A DNA stretch of 42,122 bases, taken from contig DGRV01000101.1 of assembly GCA_002391225.1 (NCBI GenBank), positions 33,624 to 75,745 on the forward strand. Reading direction: 5' to 3'. Every line of letters begins with the position of its first letter. Position 1 is the stretch's first letter. The position numbers were made by a program, and so were the translations under genes. This stretch comes from Christensenella sp. UBA4379. Its GTDB lineage: Bacteria > Bacillota > Clostridia > Christensenellales > Aristaeellaceae. The notes below the pieces were generated by a model that ran no database searches, was not told where the DNA came from, and saw only the letters and a program-made list of their open reading frames with translations. Shown here piece by piece: positions 21,795 to 30,693 of this stretch.

Positions 21795-24215
21795 ATGAGC
21801 GTTATGCCCTATAATCCAGCGGAAATCGAGCCCAAATGGCAGCGGATCTGGGAAGATCAGCACGCCTTTGAAGCGGAGTTTCCTTCCGATAAAAAGAAGT
21901 ACTACTGCCTGATCGAGTTCCCCTATCCCTCCGGACAGGGCCTGCACGTGGGGCATCCCCGCTCCAACACGGCGCTGGACATCATCGCCAGGAAGCGCAG
22001 GATGGAGGGCTACAACGTCCTGTATCCCATCGGGTGGGACGCTTTCGGCCTGCCGACGGAAAACTACGCCATCAAAAACCACATCCACCCGTCCATCGTC
22101 ACCAAGGAAAACGTGGACCATTTCCGCAGCCAGCTCAAGAAGCTCGGCTTCTCCTTCGATTACACCCGGGAAGTGAACACCACCGACCCGGAATATTACC
22201 GCTGGACCCAGTGGATCTTCCTGAAGCTGTTTGAAAAGGGCCTGGCCTACAAGAGCGAGATGCCCATCAACTGGTGCCCGTCCTGCAAGTGCGGCCTGGC
22301 CAACGAAGAAGTGGTAGACGGCAAGTGCGAACGCTGCGGCACCGAGGTGACCCGCCGGGTCAAGAGCCAATGGATGCTCAAAATCACCGCCTACGCCGAA
22401 AAGCTGCTGGACGGCCTGGATCATGTGGACTTTATCGAGCGGGTCAAAGTGCAGCAGCGCAACTGGATCGGCCGCAGCGAAGGCGCGGAGGTCCTCTTTG
22501 CCCTGACCTTGCCCAATGAAACCCTGAAGGTTTACACCACCCGGCCGGATACCCTGTTCGGGGCGACCTACATGGTCATCTCCCCCGAGCATCCGCTGAT
22601 CGAAAAGTACAAGGACCAGATCACCAATTACGCGGACGTCGCGGCCTACCGGGACGCCGCCGCCAAGAAGAGCGAGTTTGAACGCACGGAGCTGGCCAAG
22701 GACAAGACCGGCGTACAGATCGAGGGCTTCAGGGCCATTAACCCCGTGAACGGGAAAGAAATCCCCGTGTGGGTGTCCGACTACGTGCTGATGACCTACG
22801 GCACCGGCGCGATCATGGCCGTGCCCGCCCACGACCAGCGCGACTGGGACTTTGCGAAAAAGTTCCATCTGCCCATCATCGAGGTCGTCGCCGGCGGGAA
22901 AAACGTACAGGAAGAGTGCTTCCCGGACGTCGCCACCGGCAAACTGGTCAATTCCGACTTTCTCAACGGCCTCTCCGTGGCCGAGGCCAAGAAGGCCATC
23001 ATCGACTGGCTGACGGAAAAGGGCATCGGCGAGCGCAAGGTCAACTTCAAGCTGCGCGACTGGGTCTTCTCCCGCCAGCGCTACTGGGGCGAACCCATCC
23101 CGATCATCCACTGCCCGTGCTGCGGGGCCGTGCCGCTCAAGGAAGAGGACCTGCCCCTGCTCCTGCCGGACGTAGAGGCCTACGAGCCGACCGATTCCGG
23201 GGAAAGCCCCCTGTCCCGCATGACCGACTGGGTCAACGTCAAGTGCCCCCGCTGCGGCGCGGACGCCAAGCGCGAGACGGACACCATGCCCCAGTGGGCC
23301 GGCTCCAGCTGGTACTTCATGCGCTACTGCGACCCGCACAACCGCAACGCCCTGGCCTCCAAGGAGGCGCTGGACTACTTTATGCCCGTGGACTGGTACA
23401 ACGGCGGCATGGAGCACACCACCCTGCACCTTCTGTACAGCCGGTTCTGGCACCTGTTCCTGCATGACCTCGGCGTGGTCAGCGCTCCCGAACCCTATCA
23501 GAAGCGCACCAGCCACGGCATGATCCTGGGCGAGAACGGCGAAAAGATGTCCAAGTCCCGCGGCAACGTGATCAACCCGGACGACACCGTAGCCGAGATC
23601 GGCGCGGACGCCTTCCGCATGTACGAGATGTTCATGGGCGCGTTCGACCAGGCCATCCCGTGGTCCACCAGCGGCGCCCGCGGCTGCCGCAAGTTCCTGG
23701 ACCGCGTGTGGCGTCTGCAGGACATCCTGACGGACGAAGAGGCCATCAGCCAGGACATGATGGTGCCCTTCCACCAGACCATCAAGAAGGTGTCCGAAGA
23801 CTACGAGGCGATGAAGTTCAACACCGCCATCGCCCAGATGATGACCCTGGTCAACCAGATCAACACCAAGGGCTCCATCACCAAGGGCGAACTCAGAATG
23901 CTGCTGCTCCTGCTCTCCCCCGTAAGCCCGCACATCTGCGAGGAAATGTGGGCACAGAACGGCTTCGGCGCTCCCCTCCACCACCAGCCCTGGCCCACAT
24001 GGGACGATAACTATCTGACCGAGGATTTGACCGAGATCGCCGTGCAGATCAACGGCAAGGTCAAGGCCAAGCTGATGGTCCCCACCGGCATGACCCGCGA
24101 AGAGGGCCTGGCCGAGCTGCCCAACCGCGAGGAAGTCGTCAAGCTCGTCGCCGGCCGGGAGATTGTCAAGGCCGTGTACGTGCCGGGAAGGCTGTTCAAC
24201 CTGGTGGTCAAATAA
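21795..24215 (+). CDS. Leucyl-tRNA synthetase (806 aa)
   Basis: Class Ia synthetase charging tRNA-Leu. The HIGH motif is HVGH (FPYPSGQGLHVGHPRSN), the KMSKS motif is intact (GENGEKMSKSRGN), the editing domain has GTGAIMAVPAHDQRDWDFA, and a zinc-ribbon-like insert has CPSCKCG and CERCG. Length fits bacterial LeuRS. ATG 21795 has AAGGAGG eight bases upstream; an in-frame extension to 21636 crosses the promoter and terminator. Single gene with its own terminator. Confidence 0.98.
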   Translation: MSVMPYNPAEIEPKWQRIWEDQHAFEAEFPSDKKKYYCLIEFPYPSGQGLHVGHPRSNTALDIIARKRRMEGYNVLYPIGWDAFGLPTENYAIKNHIHPSIVTKENVDHFRSQLKKLGFSFDYTREVNTTDPEYYRWTQWIFLKLFEKGLAYKSEMPINWCPSCKCGLANEEVVDGKCERCGTEVTRRVKSQWMLKITAYAEKLLDGLDHVDFIERVKVQQRNWIGRSEGAEVLFALTLPNETLKVYTTRPDTLFGATYMVISPEHPLIEKYKDQITNYADVAAYRDAAAKKSEFERTELAKDKTGVQIEGFRAINPVNGKEIPVWVSDYVLMTYGTGAIMAVPAHDQRDWDFAKKFHLPIIEVVAGGKNVQEECFPDVATGKLVNSDFLNGLSVAEAKKAIIDWLTEKGIGERKVNFKLRDWVFSRQRYWGEPIPIIHCPCCGAVPLKEEDLPLLLPDVEAYEPTDSGESPLSRMTDWVNVKCPRCGADAKRETDTMPQWAGSSWYFMRYCDPHNRNALASKEALDYFMPVDWYNGGMEHTTLHLLYSRFWHLFLHDLGVVSAPEPYQKRTSHGMILGENGEKMSKSRGNVINPDDTVAEIGADAFRMYEMFMGAFDQAIPWSTSGARGCRKFLDRVWRLQDILTDEEAISQDMMVPFHQTIKKVSEDYEAMKFNTAIAQMMTLVNQINTKGSITKGELRMLLLLLSPVSPHICEEMWAQNGFGAPLHHQPWPTWDDNYLTEDLTEIAVQINGKVKAKLMVPTGMTREEGLAELPNREEVVKLVAGREIVKAVYVPGRLFNLVVK

Positions 24216-24268
24216 GGAATCCAGGATCTATCTCTTACATTCCCATGTACTGATTTTAAAACCACACC

Positions 24269-24295
24269 CGGGCAGGAACAACATCCTGCCCGTTT
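24269..24295 (+). terminator. Terminator of leuS
   Basis: CGGGCAGGA (24269-24277) with TCCTGCCCG (24284-24292), then TTT. Confidence 0.75.
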
Positions 24296-24313
24296 GCCGT
24301 CCGGAGGGGTAAA

Positions 24314-25930
24314 ATGGATACCATCTATGTCTGCGGGCACCGGAATCCGGATACCGATTCCATCGTTTCCGCAATGGCTTACGCTTCCCTGCGCAACGCC
24401 CTGGGGCAGAACGAATACGTAGCCGCGCGGCTTGGCCACCTGAACGACGAGACCAGCTTCCTGCTCAAACGTTTCGGCTTCCAGCCGCCGTTGTTCCTGT
24501 CCAACGTGCGCACCCAGGTCAAGGACATCGACTTTGACCGCCCGCCCCTGCTGGGCACGAGCGTGCCGGTCAGCCACGCCTGGGAGCTGATGCAGGAAAA
24601 CCCGAATTACAACGCCATTCCGGTCACCCAGGAAGACGGAACCCTGTTTGGCATGATCACCGCCGGCGGCATCGCCGAGAGTGACATGCGGGCCATTCAG
24701 GCTCCGGTGGTGCAGGACGCGCCGATCTTCAACGTCCTTTCCGCCCTGGAAGGCCACATCATCAACAGCGACGAGGACGTGTTTGACACCATCTCCGGGG
24801 AGGTGACCATCGCCCTGCCCTCTGTCGGGGAATGCCTGCAGGGCGTCCGGGCCGGCAGCATCGTGCTGTGCGGCCAGCAGGAAGAGGTGGTCCGAAAAGC
24901 GCTGGAGCTCAAGGCCAGCTGCATCATCCTCTGTCAAAGCAGCCTGGCCGAAATCTTCGGCGGGATCTCCTCGGAAACCTGCATCATCTCGACCCCGTTC
25001 GATGTCTGGCGCGCGGCCCGGATGCTGTATCAGGCCACCCCAGTCAGCCGCATTGCGAAAAAGGATGAGCTTGTCAGCTTCCACCTGACCGACTTTCTGG
25101 ACGACGTGCGCGACGCCGTCCTGCAGAGCCGCTATCGCAGCTACCCCATCCTCGACCAGGACGGCAAGGTGGAAGGCACGCTCAGCCGTTTCCACCTGCT
25201 GCGGCCCAAGCACAAGCGCGTAGTGCTGGTGGACCACAACGAACTCAGCCAGGCGGTGCCGGGCCTGGATCAGGCGGAAGTGGTGGCCATCATCGACCAT
25301 CACCGCCTGGGCGACGTCCAGACCGGCTACCCTGTTTTCATGCGCAACGAGCCTGTCGGTTCCACCACGACAATCATCGCCACGATGTATCAGGAGCACG
25401 GCCTCATGCCGGGCGAAAAGCTGGCCGGCCTCATGGCCGCCGCCATCATCAGCGATACGGTGATGTTCAAGTCCCCGACCACCACGCCTCGGGACAGGCG
25501 GATCGCCGAGCGCCTGGCACGCATCGCCGGACTGGATCTGGAGGCCCTGGGCAAGGAAGTCTTCTCGGCCAGCTCCGCCGATAAACCGGCCAAGGCCCTC
25601 CTGATGACGGACTTTAAAGAGTTCCACCTGGCCGACCACCGTCTGGGCATCAGCCAGATTACCACGATGGACGCAAAGCAGCTCCTCGCCCGGAAAGACG
25701 AGTTCCTGGAAGAGATGAAAAAGCTGCAGGAAGAACGGCAGGACAACCTGATGCTGCTGATGATCACCGACGTCCTGCGCGAAGGAACCGAGTTGATCTT
25801 CAGCGGTGACCAGGAGATCATCCGCCAGGCCTTCGACGTCCACGACGTCTCCGGCCAGCATGTATTCCTCAAGGGAATCGTTTCCAGAAAAAAGCAAATG
25901 GTCCCCGCCCTGGCCCTGCTTTGGGGCTAA
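24314..25930 (+). CDS. Manganese-dependent inorganic pyrophosphatase with CBS and DRTGG domains (538 aa)
   Basis: Family II pyrophosphatase hydrolysing PPi to phosphate in the cytoplasm. The N-terminal DHH start motif is GHRNPDTDS (8-16). A regulatory insert (about 65-300) has a first CBS motif (NAIPVTQEDGTLFGMIT), a DRTGG domain and a second CBS motif (SYPILDQDGKVEGTL). The catalytic part resumes with LVDHNE and IIDHHRLGD, and the C-terminal DHHA2 domain ends the protein. In characterised clostridial enzymes of this type adenine nucleotides bind the CBS pair and tune activity. GGAGG precedes ATG 24314. Whether it shares the leuS promoter by read-through is unclear. Confidence 0.93.
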   Translation: MDTIYVCGHRNPDTDSIVSAMAYASLRNALGQNEYVAARLGHLNDETSFLLKRFGFQPPLFLSNVRTQVKDIDFDRPPLLGTSVPVSHAWELMQENPNYNAIPVTQEDGTLFGMITAGGIAESDMRAIQAPVVQDAPIFNVLSALEGHIINSDEDVFDTISGEVTIALPSVGECLQGVRAGSIVLCGQQEEVVRKALELKASCIILCQSSLAEIFGGISSETCIISTPFDVWRAARMLYQATPVSRIAKKDELVSFHLTDFLDDVRDAVLQSRYRSYPILDQDGKVEGTLSRFHLLRPKHKRVVLVDHNELSQAVPGLDQAEVVAIIDHHRLGDVQTGYPVFMRNEPVGSTTTIIATMYQEHGLMPGEKLAGLMAAAIISDTVMFKSPTTTPRDRRIAERLARIAGLDLEALGKEVFSASSADKPAKALLMTDFKEFHLADHRLGISQITTMDAKQLLARKDEFLEEMKKLQEERQDNLMLLMITDVLREGTELIFSGDQEIIRQAFDVHDVSGQHVFLKGIVSRKKQMVPALALLWG

Positions 25931-25939
25931 AACTGCACA

Positions 25940-25990
25940 AATAACTCAGGAGACCGCGGAGGAAAGCTCCGCGGTCTCCTGGGTTATTTT
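25940..25990. terminator. Strong terminator after the pyrophosphatase gene
   Basis: CAGGAGACCGCGGAG pairs perfectly with CTCCGCGGTCTCCTG, extended by AATAAC/GTTATT; followed by TTTT. It is nearly symmetrical and may serve both directions. Confidence 0.88.
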
Positions 25991-25991
25991 G

Positions 25992-26236
25992 GCAATAGGC
26001 ATTAGGCAATAGGCATTAGTCAGAGTGAGGAGTGAGGAGTGAGGAGTTGAAATTGGTCAGATGAAAGGATACGGGATGTAGCGGGGAATTACGCATTACG
26101 CATTAAGCATTACGCATTCGCCACTATTAACTCCTCACTCCTAACTCCTCACTCCTCACTATTCTCTCTCCACTCTTCACTCTCCACTCTTGACTTTTTA
26201 CCTCCTACCTTCTCCCTCCTACCTCCTACCTATCAG
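25992..26236. repeat. Heptamer-repeat arrays (family 2), locus 4
   Basis: Blocks in order: GGCAATA/GGCATTA (25992-26018), GTGAGGA (26023-26048), ATTACGC (26088-26120), CTCCTCA/CTCCTAA (26128-26160), CTCCACT/CTTCACT (26168-26192), CCTCCTA (26207-26230). The left half is the reverse complement of locus 3, including the GGAGTTGAAATTGGT link. The left and right GAG/CTC blocks could fold on each other. The last block contains the stop codon of the dnaC-like gene. The gap 25931-26225 holds no gene. Confidence 0.82.
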
Positions 26237-27209
26237 CTTCCTCCACGCTCTTCGCTCTTTGCCGTGCCAATCGTACATCTTCCCCCTTGAGCGGTACGAC
26301 CCGGCAGAGGGTGCTGTCCAGGAGGCGGGAGGCGATTCGTTCGGAGTAGCGGGATTTAAGCTCCTTCATGGTCAGGTTGGTGCTGATGACCATGGGCAGG
26401 CGGCGGCTGCGGCGGACGCTGATCAGGTGGAAGAGCTGCTCTAAGGTGATGTTTTCCATCATGGGCTCCATGCCCAGGTCGTCGATGAGGAGCAGGTCCG
26501 CCTGGTAGAGCTCGGCGGTGTCGTCCTCCCGGCCGAAAAAGGCGTCCCGCATCCGGCGGATCACGTCATAGGCGGAGACCAGCTGGACGCTGTTTCCCTT
26601 TTCGCTCAGGCGGCGGGCGATGCAGCAGAGCAGGTAGCTTTTCCCCAGGCCGCTGCTGCCGTAGAGCAGCAGGTCCTGCGGGCGCTGGGCGGGGAAGCGG
26701 TCGGCGTAAGCTTCGCACAGGTCCCGGATGATGCGCATTTCGGCCCGCTGGGTGATCTCCATTCCCTCCGGAACGGTTTCCGGGAAGAGGTTCAGGTTGA
26801 AGTTTTCAAAGCTCTCCTCCTGGGTGCCGACGGTATCGGCCAGGGACAAAAGGATCTGCCGGGCGCAGTCGCACTGGACGCGCTCTTCCTCGCCCATCAG
26901 CCCGGTATCCCGGCACTTTGGACAGCGATACACCGGCTCCAGATAATCCTCCGGAAAGCCGTCGAGGCGGAGCCTCTCGCGGATCTCCCGGTTGTAGCGG
27001 CGCATCTGCTCCTGCGGGGGCTCCGCCTTGGGGTTCAGCACGGCGCTTTTGCAAAAGCCGAGGATCATCTCCCGGCGCTCGTCGATCAGTTGGGCCAGCT
27101 GTCCGTCCTTTTCGCAGACCTCACGCAGACGCCGCTCTTCCTCGCGGGCGTTCTGCGCCCGCTGCAGGCGGTAATGCTCCGAAAGCCTTTCCATGATTTC
27201 CCGGTTCAT
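26226..27209 (-). CDS. DnaC/DnaI-type helicase-loader ATPase (327 aa)
   Basis: AAA+ ATPase that loads the replicative helicase. The N-terminal helical region (1-95) ends in a cysteine cluster (YRCPKCRDTG, then QCDCA) like the zinc site of DnaI/DnaC-type proteins; Walker A is YGSSGLGKSYL, Walker B is LLLIDDLGME, and sensor/arginine-finger segments are STNLTMKELKSRYSERIASRL. It overlaps the DnaD-like gene by four bases (ATGA), as expected for a translationally coupled replication pair. The last codon and the stop lie in a heptamer repeat. The insertion-sequence helper IstB is related, but no transposase is nearby and the zinc domain favours a loader. Confidence 0.92.
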   Translation of the reverse strand: MNREIMERLSEHYRLQRAQNAREEERRLREVCEKDGQLAQLIDERREMILGFCKSAVLNPKAEPPQEQMRRYNREIRERLRLDGFPEDYLEPVYRCPKCRDTGLMGEEERVQCDCARQILLSLADTVGTQEESFENFNLNLFPETVPEGMEITQRAEMRIIRDLCEAYADRFPAQRPQDLLLYGSSGLGKSYLLCCIARRLSEKGNSVQLVSAYDVIRRMRDAFFGREDDTAELYQADLLLIDDLGMEPMMENITLEQLFHLISVRRSRRLPMVISTNLTMKELKSRYSERIASRLLDSTLCRVVPLKGEDVRLARQRAKSVEEADR

Positions 27210-28681
27210 ACAGAATCTCCCTTGAACAGGTCGTTGACGCCCAGGCGTTCTTCCAGTTCCTTTTCGTCATAGTCCCGCTGGGTGTAGCGCTGGGCGGACA
27301 CCTGGCGGCCGGCCTGCTGCGGCTGGGCCGGGGCGGGCCGGGCGGACGCCTGTTTCCGCGCGTCCTCCGCGGTGCGCACCCCCGCTTCCTGCCAGGAGCG
27401 CAGGACGCTTTTGATGTACGCCATCTTCCGGCCGGAGGCCCCGGCGGCTTCCTTCGCCGCCAGGAGGATCACCTCGTCCGGAAGGCCCGCCGCCCGCCAT
27501 TCCTCCGCCAGGGCCCGGTCCGCCGCGGTGGGACGGCCCGTATGGCCGCAGGCCTCGTACACGCTGTAGAGGAAGGTGTCCAGCTCCCGGACCTTTCGGA
27601 TGTACTGCTCCACCGCTTCCGGCGTGGTCAGGCCCTTGTCCTTCCAGCTGTCCAGGAGCTTCTGCAGGGTGTCCAGGGTGTGGGAACCGGCCAGGGCGCA
27701 CTCCCGGGCGGCGATCAGGACCACCTCCCAGGGATGCTCGCTTTCCAGATCCCGGCAGATGCCCACAACCGAAGCGGGCCTGGCCCGGCTGCCCAGGGTC
27801 GTCAAAAGCTCCTGGGCGCGGCTCAGCGTCTCGTCCCCCTCGGTCAGCAGGCGGTCCACCTGGGTCTCGTCCAGCTTCTTGCCGTCCTGCCGCAGGCGGG
27901 CCAGGATCCCGTCCAGGTATTTGAAGGTCGGGTCCCCCGCGGCGGTGGTCTCCCGGCAGGCAGTCAGCACGGCCTCCGGGGTAAAGCCCCATTCGCGGAT
28001 CCATTTGCGGTAGAGGGTGAGCTCTTCCTCACTGGGCAGGCGGCGCTTCCCCAGGCGGCGCAGGACGGCCTGCGCCCCGCTGTGCACGGAATCCTGGAAG
28101 CTCAGATAGCTTTCGGCGTCCTCGGCGCTCAGCACGCCCTCGGCCCGCATCCGGGCCGCCGCTTCCCCGGCCCTCCTGAAGGAAAACTGCTTGCCCGCGG
28201 TGTTCTTAAAGTGGGTCAGCAGCGTCAGCACCGCTCCTTCGGACAGCCCCTCGTCCACCACCCATTCATAGGCCTCGGCGATCTCCGACGGGCGGACCTT
28301 GCGGTCGTCCCCGAAGAGCGCGTACACGCTTTCGGAAAAGTCGACGAAGGCCTCGTCCGCCTGGGGGCCGGCGTCCTGCCCGGTCAGCGAGCGCTGGGCC
28401 AGGGAGTACAGGCGGTACACCGGCGGGTCCGAGGCGATGTAGGAAAGGGCTCCCCGCCGCTCCCAGTAGCGCAGAGCCGCTTCGACCTCCGCCGGCGTCT
28501 GCCCCAGCTCCCGGGCAAAGTCCTCCAGGGTGAGGGCCTCGTCCTTCTGCCCGCTGTGGAACAGGGCGGACAGGTACACCTTCACAAAGTCCCCCTTGGC
28601 CGCGGGCATCAGCTCCGTCAGGAAGATATTTTCAACGGCCGTCACTCCGAAAAAGACAGCCTGCCCATCCCGTTCAAACAT
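27206..28681 (-). CDS. DnaD/DnaB-like replication initiation protein (491 aa)
   Basis: Primosome protein acting with DnaI-type loaders. The N-terminal winged-helix part (about 1-95) includes LTLEDFARELGQTPAEVEAAL and YWERRGAL. Two DnaD-like C-terminal (DDBH2) domains follow: YRKWIREWGFTPEAVLTACRE..PTFKYLDGIL and AEEWRAAGLPDEVILLAAKEA..KMAYIKSVLRSW. A basic tail rich in Ala, Gln and Pro leads to a short EKELEERLGVNDLFKGD end. ATG 28681 has AAGGA upstream and overlaps the EamA gene by eight bases. A related internal domain (WEVVLIAARECA) lies between the two, so there may be three DnaD-like repeats. Confidence 0.88.
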   Translation of the reverse strand: MFERDGQAVFFGVTAVENIFLTELMPAAKGDFVKVYLSALFHSGQKDEALTLEDFARELGQTPAEVEAALRYWERRGALSYIASDPPVYRLYSLAQRSLTGQDAGPQADEAFVDFSESVYALFGDDRKVRPSEIAEAYEWVVDEGLSEGAVLTLLTHFKNTAGKQFSFRRAGEAAARMRAEGVLSAEDAESYLSFQDSVHSGAQAVLRRLGKRRLPSEEELTLYRKWIREWGFTPEAVLTACRETTAAGDPTFKYLDGILARLRQDGKKLDETQVDRLLTEGDETLSRAQELLTTLGSRARPASVVGICRDLESEHPWEVVLIAARECALAGSHTLDTLQKLLDSWKDKGLTTPEAVEQYIRKVRELDTFLYSVYEACGHTGRPTAADRALAEEWRAAGLPDEVILLAAKEAAGASGRKMAYIKSVLRSWQEAGVRTAEDARKQASARPAPAQPQQAGRQVSAQRYTQRDYDEKELEERLGVNDLFKGDSV

Positions 28682-29567
28682 CCGTGTCCAATCCTTCCTT
28701 CATACCACTGAGCTGGGAAATTAAAACTGCCGCCAGCATGACCGCGCAGCCGACGTACCCGGCCGGGCGCATCCTTTCCCCCAGGAAGACCGCTCCGCCC
28801 AGGACGCTGAAGACGGACTCCATCGACAGCACGATGGCGGCGTGGGCGGGTTTCGCGTCCCGCTGGCCGATGGTCTGCAGGGTATAGCCCCCGGCGGTGG
28901 ACAGGACGCTCAGGTACAGAAGCTCCGGCCAGACGGCCAGCACGTCCCGCACCGGCACGTTTTCCAGGGCCAGGGCAAAGAACAGGTCCATGAGCCCGCA
29001 CCAGAAAAACTGCACCGTGCACAGGTCGATGGCCTCGTACTTCCCTGTATACCGGTCCGTAAACAGGATGTGCAGGGCCCAGAAGACGGACCCGCCCAGG
29101 GCCAGCAGGTCTCCCCGCGTCGGGGTCAGGCTTTCCCCCGTGCCGCAGAGCAGGTACAGAGCCAGCACCGCCAGCGGCAGGGCCAGCCAGGTGCCCGCAG
29201 AGGTTTTCTTCCCGAACAGCAGCTTCCACAGCACCGGCACCAGCACCACATACAGTGTCGTCAGGAAGCCGCACTTCCCCGGCCCGATCAGGGCGACGCC
29301 CAGCTGCTGCAGATTGGCCGCGCAAAAGAGCACCGTGCCCAGCAGCATCCCGGGCAGGACGGCCTTTTTGTCCAGGGCGGGAAGGCCCTTTTTCCGCCGC
29401 AGCGGCAGGGTAATCAGATACAGCGCCGCCGCCCCGGCGATATACCGCCACGCCCCGAAGGTGAATACCGGCACGCGGTCCGCCCCGGTTTTCTGGGCGG
29501 TAAAGGCAAAGCCCCAGATGGCCGCCGTCAGCAGCAGGATCCCAAGCGCCCTGTTTTCCTTCTTCAT
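28674..29567 (-). CDS. EamA/DMT-family transporter (297 aa)
   Basis: Ten hydrophobic helices in two EamA repeats (first: ILLLTAAIWGFAFTAQKTG; second: LLALGGSVFWALHILFTDRY), typical of drug/metabolite exporters of the DMT superfamily in the inner membrane; helix 9-10 ends with VFSVLGGAVFLGERM. Substrate cannot be told. Start taken as ATG 29567, directly after a strong promoter; the Shine-Dalgarno is weak, and upstream in-frame codons reach back over the promoter. It overlaps the DnaD-like gene, so transporter and replication genes share one transcript. Confidence 0.88.
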   Translation of the reverse strand: MKKENRALGILLLTAAIWGFAFTAQKTGADRVPVFTFGAWRYIAGAAALYLITLPLRRKKGLPALDKKAVLPGMLLGTVLFCAANLQQLGVALIGPGKCGFLTTLYVVLVPVLWKLLFGKKTSAGTWLALPLAVLALYLLCGTGESLTPTRGDLLALGGSVFWALHILFTDRYTGKYEAIDLCTVQFFWCGLMDLFFALALENVPVRDVLAVWPELLYLSVLSTAGGYTLQTIGQRDAKPAHAAIVLSMESVFSVLGGAVFLGERMRPAGYVGCAVMLAAVLISQLSGMKEGLDTDV

Positions 29568-29612
29568 CTCAAGTCCAACGTGTTCCTTCCCCAAAATCGC
29601 CGACACGGTCCG

Positions 29613-29641
29613 ATTATACCATGAATCCGCCGCCGCTTCAA
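29613..29641 (-). promoter_or_regulatory. Promoter of the eamA-dnaD-dnaC transcript
   Basis: Minus strand: TTGAAG (29636-29641), 17 bases, perfect TATAAT (29613-29618) with TGG before it. Confidence 0.75.
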
Positions 29642-29730
29642 TGAAATTTAGACGGCCTGCCCATAAGAAACCTGTCAGCCGCCTATCAGAAAAACGAATA
29701 TGAACTTTTGTGAAAACTCCGTCGAGGTTA

Positions 29731-29759
29731 TTTCCAAATGATGAAATATATGGTAAAAT
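29731..29759 (+). promoter_or_regulatory. Promoter of rubrerythrin and the following array
   Basis: TTTCCA (29731-29736), 17 bases, TAAAAT (29754-29759). No other clear promoter or terminator is seen until 32007, so it probably also drives the toxin-antitoxin pairs. Confidence 0.6.
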
Positions 29760-29811
29760 ACAGGCGTGAGAGCTCATCATCCCGTATTGATATTCAAAGG
29801 AGGAAACAATT

Positions 29812-30357
29812 ATGGCAAAGTGGATCTGCAAAGTCTGCGGTTACGTGTACGAGGGCGACCAGCCGCCGGAAAAATGCCCGGTGTGCAAGGCCCCCGCTTC
29901 CCGGTTTGAAGAACTGATCGAAGGCCTGACCTGGGCCGCCGAGCACGTGGTCGGCGTCGCCAAGGACGCGCCGGAAGACATCAAGGCCGACCTGCGCTCC
30001 AACTTTAACGGCGAATGCTCCGAAGTCGGCATGTACCTGGCCATGAGCCGCGTGGCCTACCGCGAGGGCTATCCGGAAATTGGCGAATACTGGAAGACCG
30101 CCGCCTTTGAGGAAGCCGAGCACGCCGCCAAGTTCGCCGAGCTCCTGGGCGAAGTCCTGACCGACAGCACCGAAAAGAACCTCAAGATGCGCGTCGACGC
30201 CGAAAACGGCGCTACCGCCGGCAAGACCGACCTGGCCAAGCGCGCCAAGGCCCTGAACCTGGACGCCATCCACGACACCGTGCATGAAATGGCGAGGGAC
30301 GAAGCCCGTCATGGCAAGGCCTTTGAAGGACTGCTGAAGCGGTATTTCGGGAAGTAA
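29812..30357 (+). CDS. Rubrerythrin, reversed domain order (181 aa)
   Basis: Peroxide-scavenging di-iron protein of anaerobes. The N-terminal rubredoxin-like iron site uses C6, C9, C22 and C25 (WICKVCGYVYEG, then KCPVCKAP); the ferritin-like di-iron domain follows (NGECSEVGMYL, FEEAEHAAKFAE, DEARHGKAF). The rubredoxin part comes first, unlike classical rubrerythrin, as in the clostridial reverse rubrerythrins. AAGGAGG precedes ATG 29812. No terminator follows its stop; the next gene begins 33 bases on. Its last 78 bases are repeated at 31047 and 31898. Confidence 0.96.
   Translation: MAKWICKVCGYVYEGDQPPEKCPVCKAPASRFEELIEGLTWAAEHVVGVAKDAPEDIKADLRSNFNGECSEVGMYLAMSRVAYREGYPEIGEYWKTAAFEEAEHAAKFAELLGEVLTDSTEKNLKMRVDAENGATAGKTDLAKRAKALNLDAIHDTVHEMARDEARHGKAFEGLLKRYFGK
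30280..30357 (+). repeat. rbr-tail repeat, copy 1 (native 3' end of rubrerythrin)
   Basis: The last 26 codons of rbr including the stop codon. Two further copies of the same length, both ending exactly at a TAA, lie 767 and 1618 bases downstream. Confidence 0.92.
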
Positions 30358-30390
30358 GAACCATTCCAGGACGGAAGGCAGGTGAGACCC

Positions 30391-30693
30391 ATGAGCAAAG
30401 TGTATTCTATCGAAGAGATTGCCAATATTGTCACGCCGATCGCGCAGCGGTACGGCGTCACAGCCGTGTGGCTGTTTGGCAGCTATGCGAGAGGAGAAGC
30501 GACCGAAGCCAGCGATATCGACCTGCTGATCGATGGCGGTGATATCACTTCGCTATGGGGATTGTCCGCCTTCCGTCTCGATCTGGAGGATGCCTTACAG
30601 AAACCCGTTGACATGATCACGCTCGGCATCGAGGACCGCGATTTTCTGGATCATATCCGGCGCGATGAGGTGAGGCTGTATGAAGCTGCGTGA
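30391..30693 (+). CDS. MNT-domain nucleotidyltransferase antitoxin, MntA type (100 aa)
   Basis: Minimal nucleotidyltransferase with the polymerase-beta motif GSYARGE (30-36) followed by SDIDLLI (41-47). In characterised MntA-HepT pairs this enzyme adds AMP groups to the partner HEPN toxin and silences it. Start is ATG 30391 with AGGTG upstream; an in-frame GTG lies nine bases earlier. It overlaps the next gene by 14 bases and starts 33 bases after the rbr stop, without its own visible promoter. The leader GGCAGGTGA and the first codons ATGAGC are shared with the other cassette at 31155. Confidence 0.92.
   Translation: MSKVYSIEEIANIVTPIAQRYGVTAVWLFGSYARGEATEASDIDLLIDGGDITSLWGLSAFRLDLEDALQKPVDMITLGIEDRDFLDHIRRDEVRLYEAA

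Noticed and set aside
21771..23984. Minus-strand open frame of 737 codons opposite leuS
   Set aside because: Antisense shadow of leuS with the same artificial composition and no ribosome site.
25992..26236. CRISPR array
   Set aside because: Repeats are 7 bp in direct contact with no spacers, and no cas genes are near.
26226..27209. IstB transposition helper of an IS21 element
   Set aside because: The zinc cluster, coupling to a DnaD-like gene and absence of a transposase favour a helicase loader.
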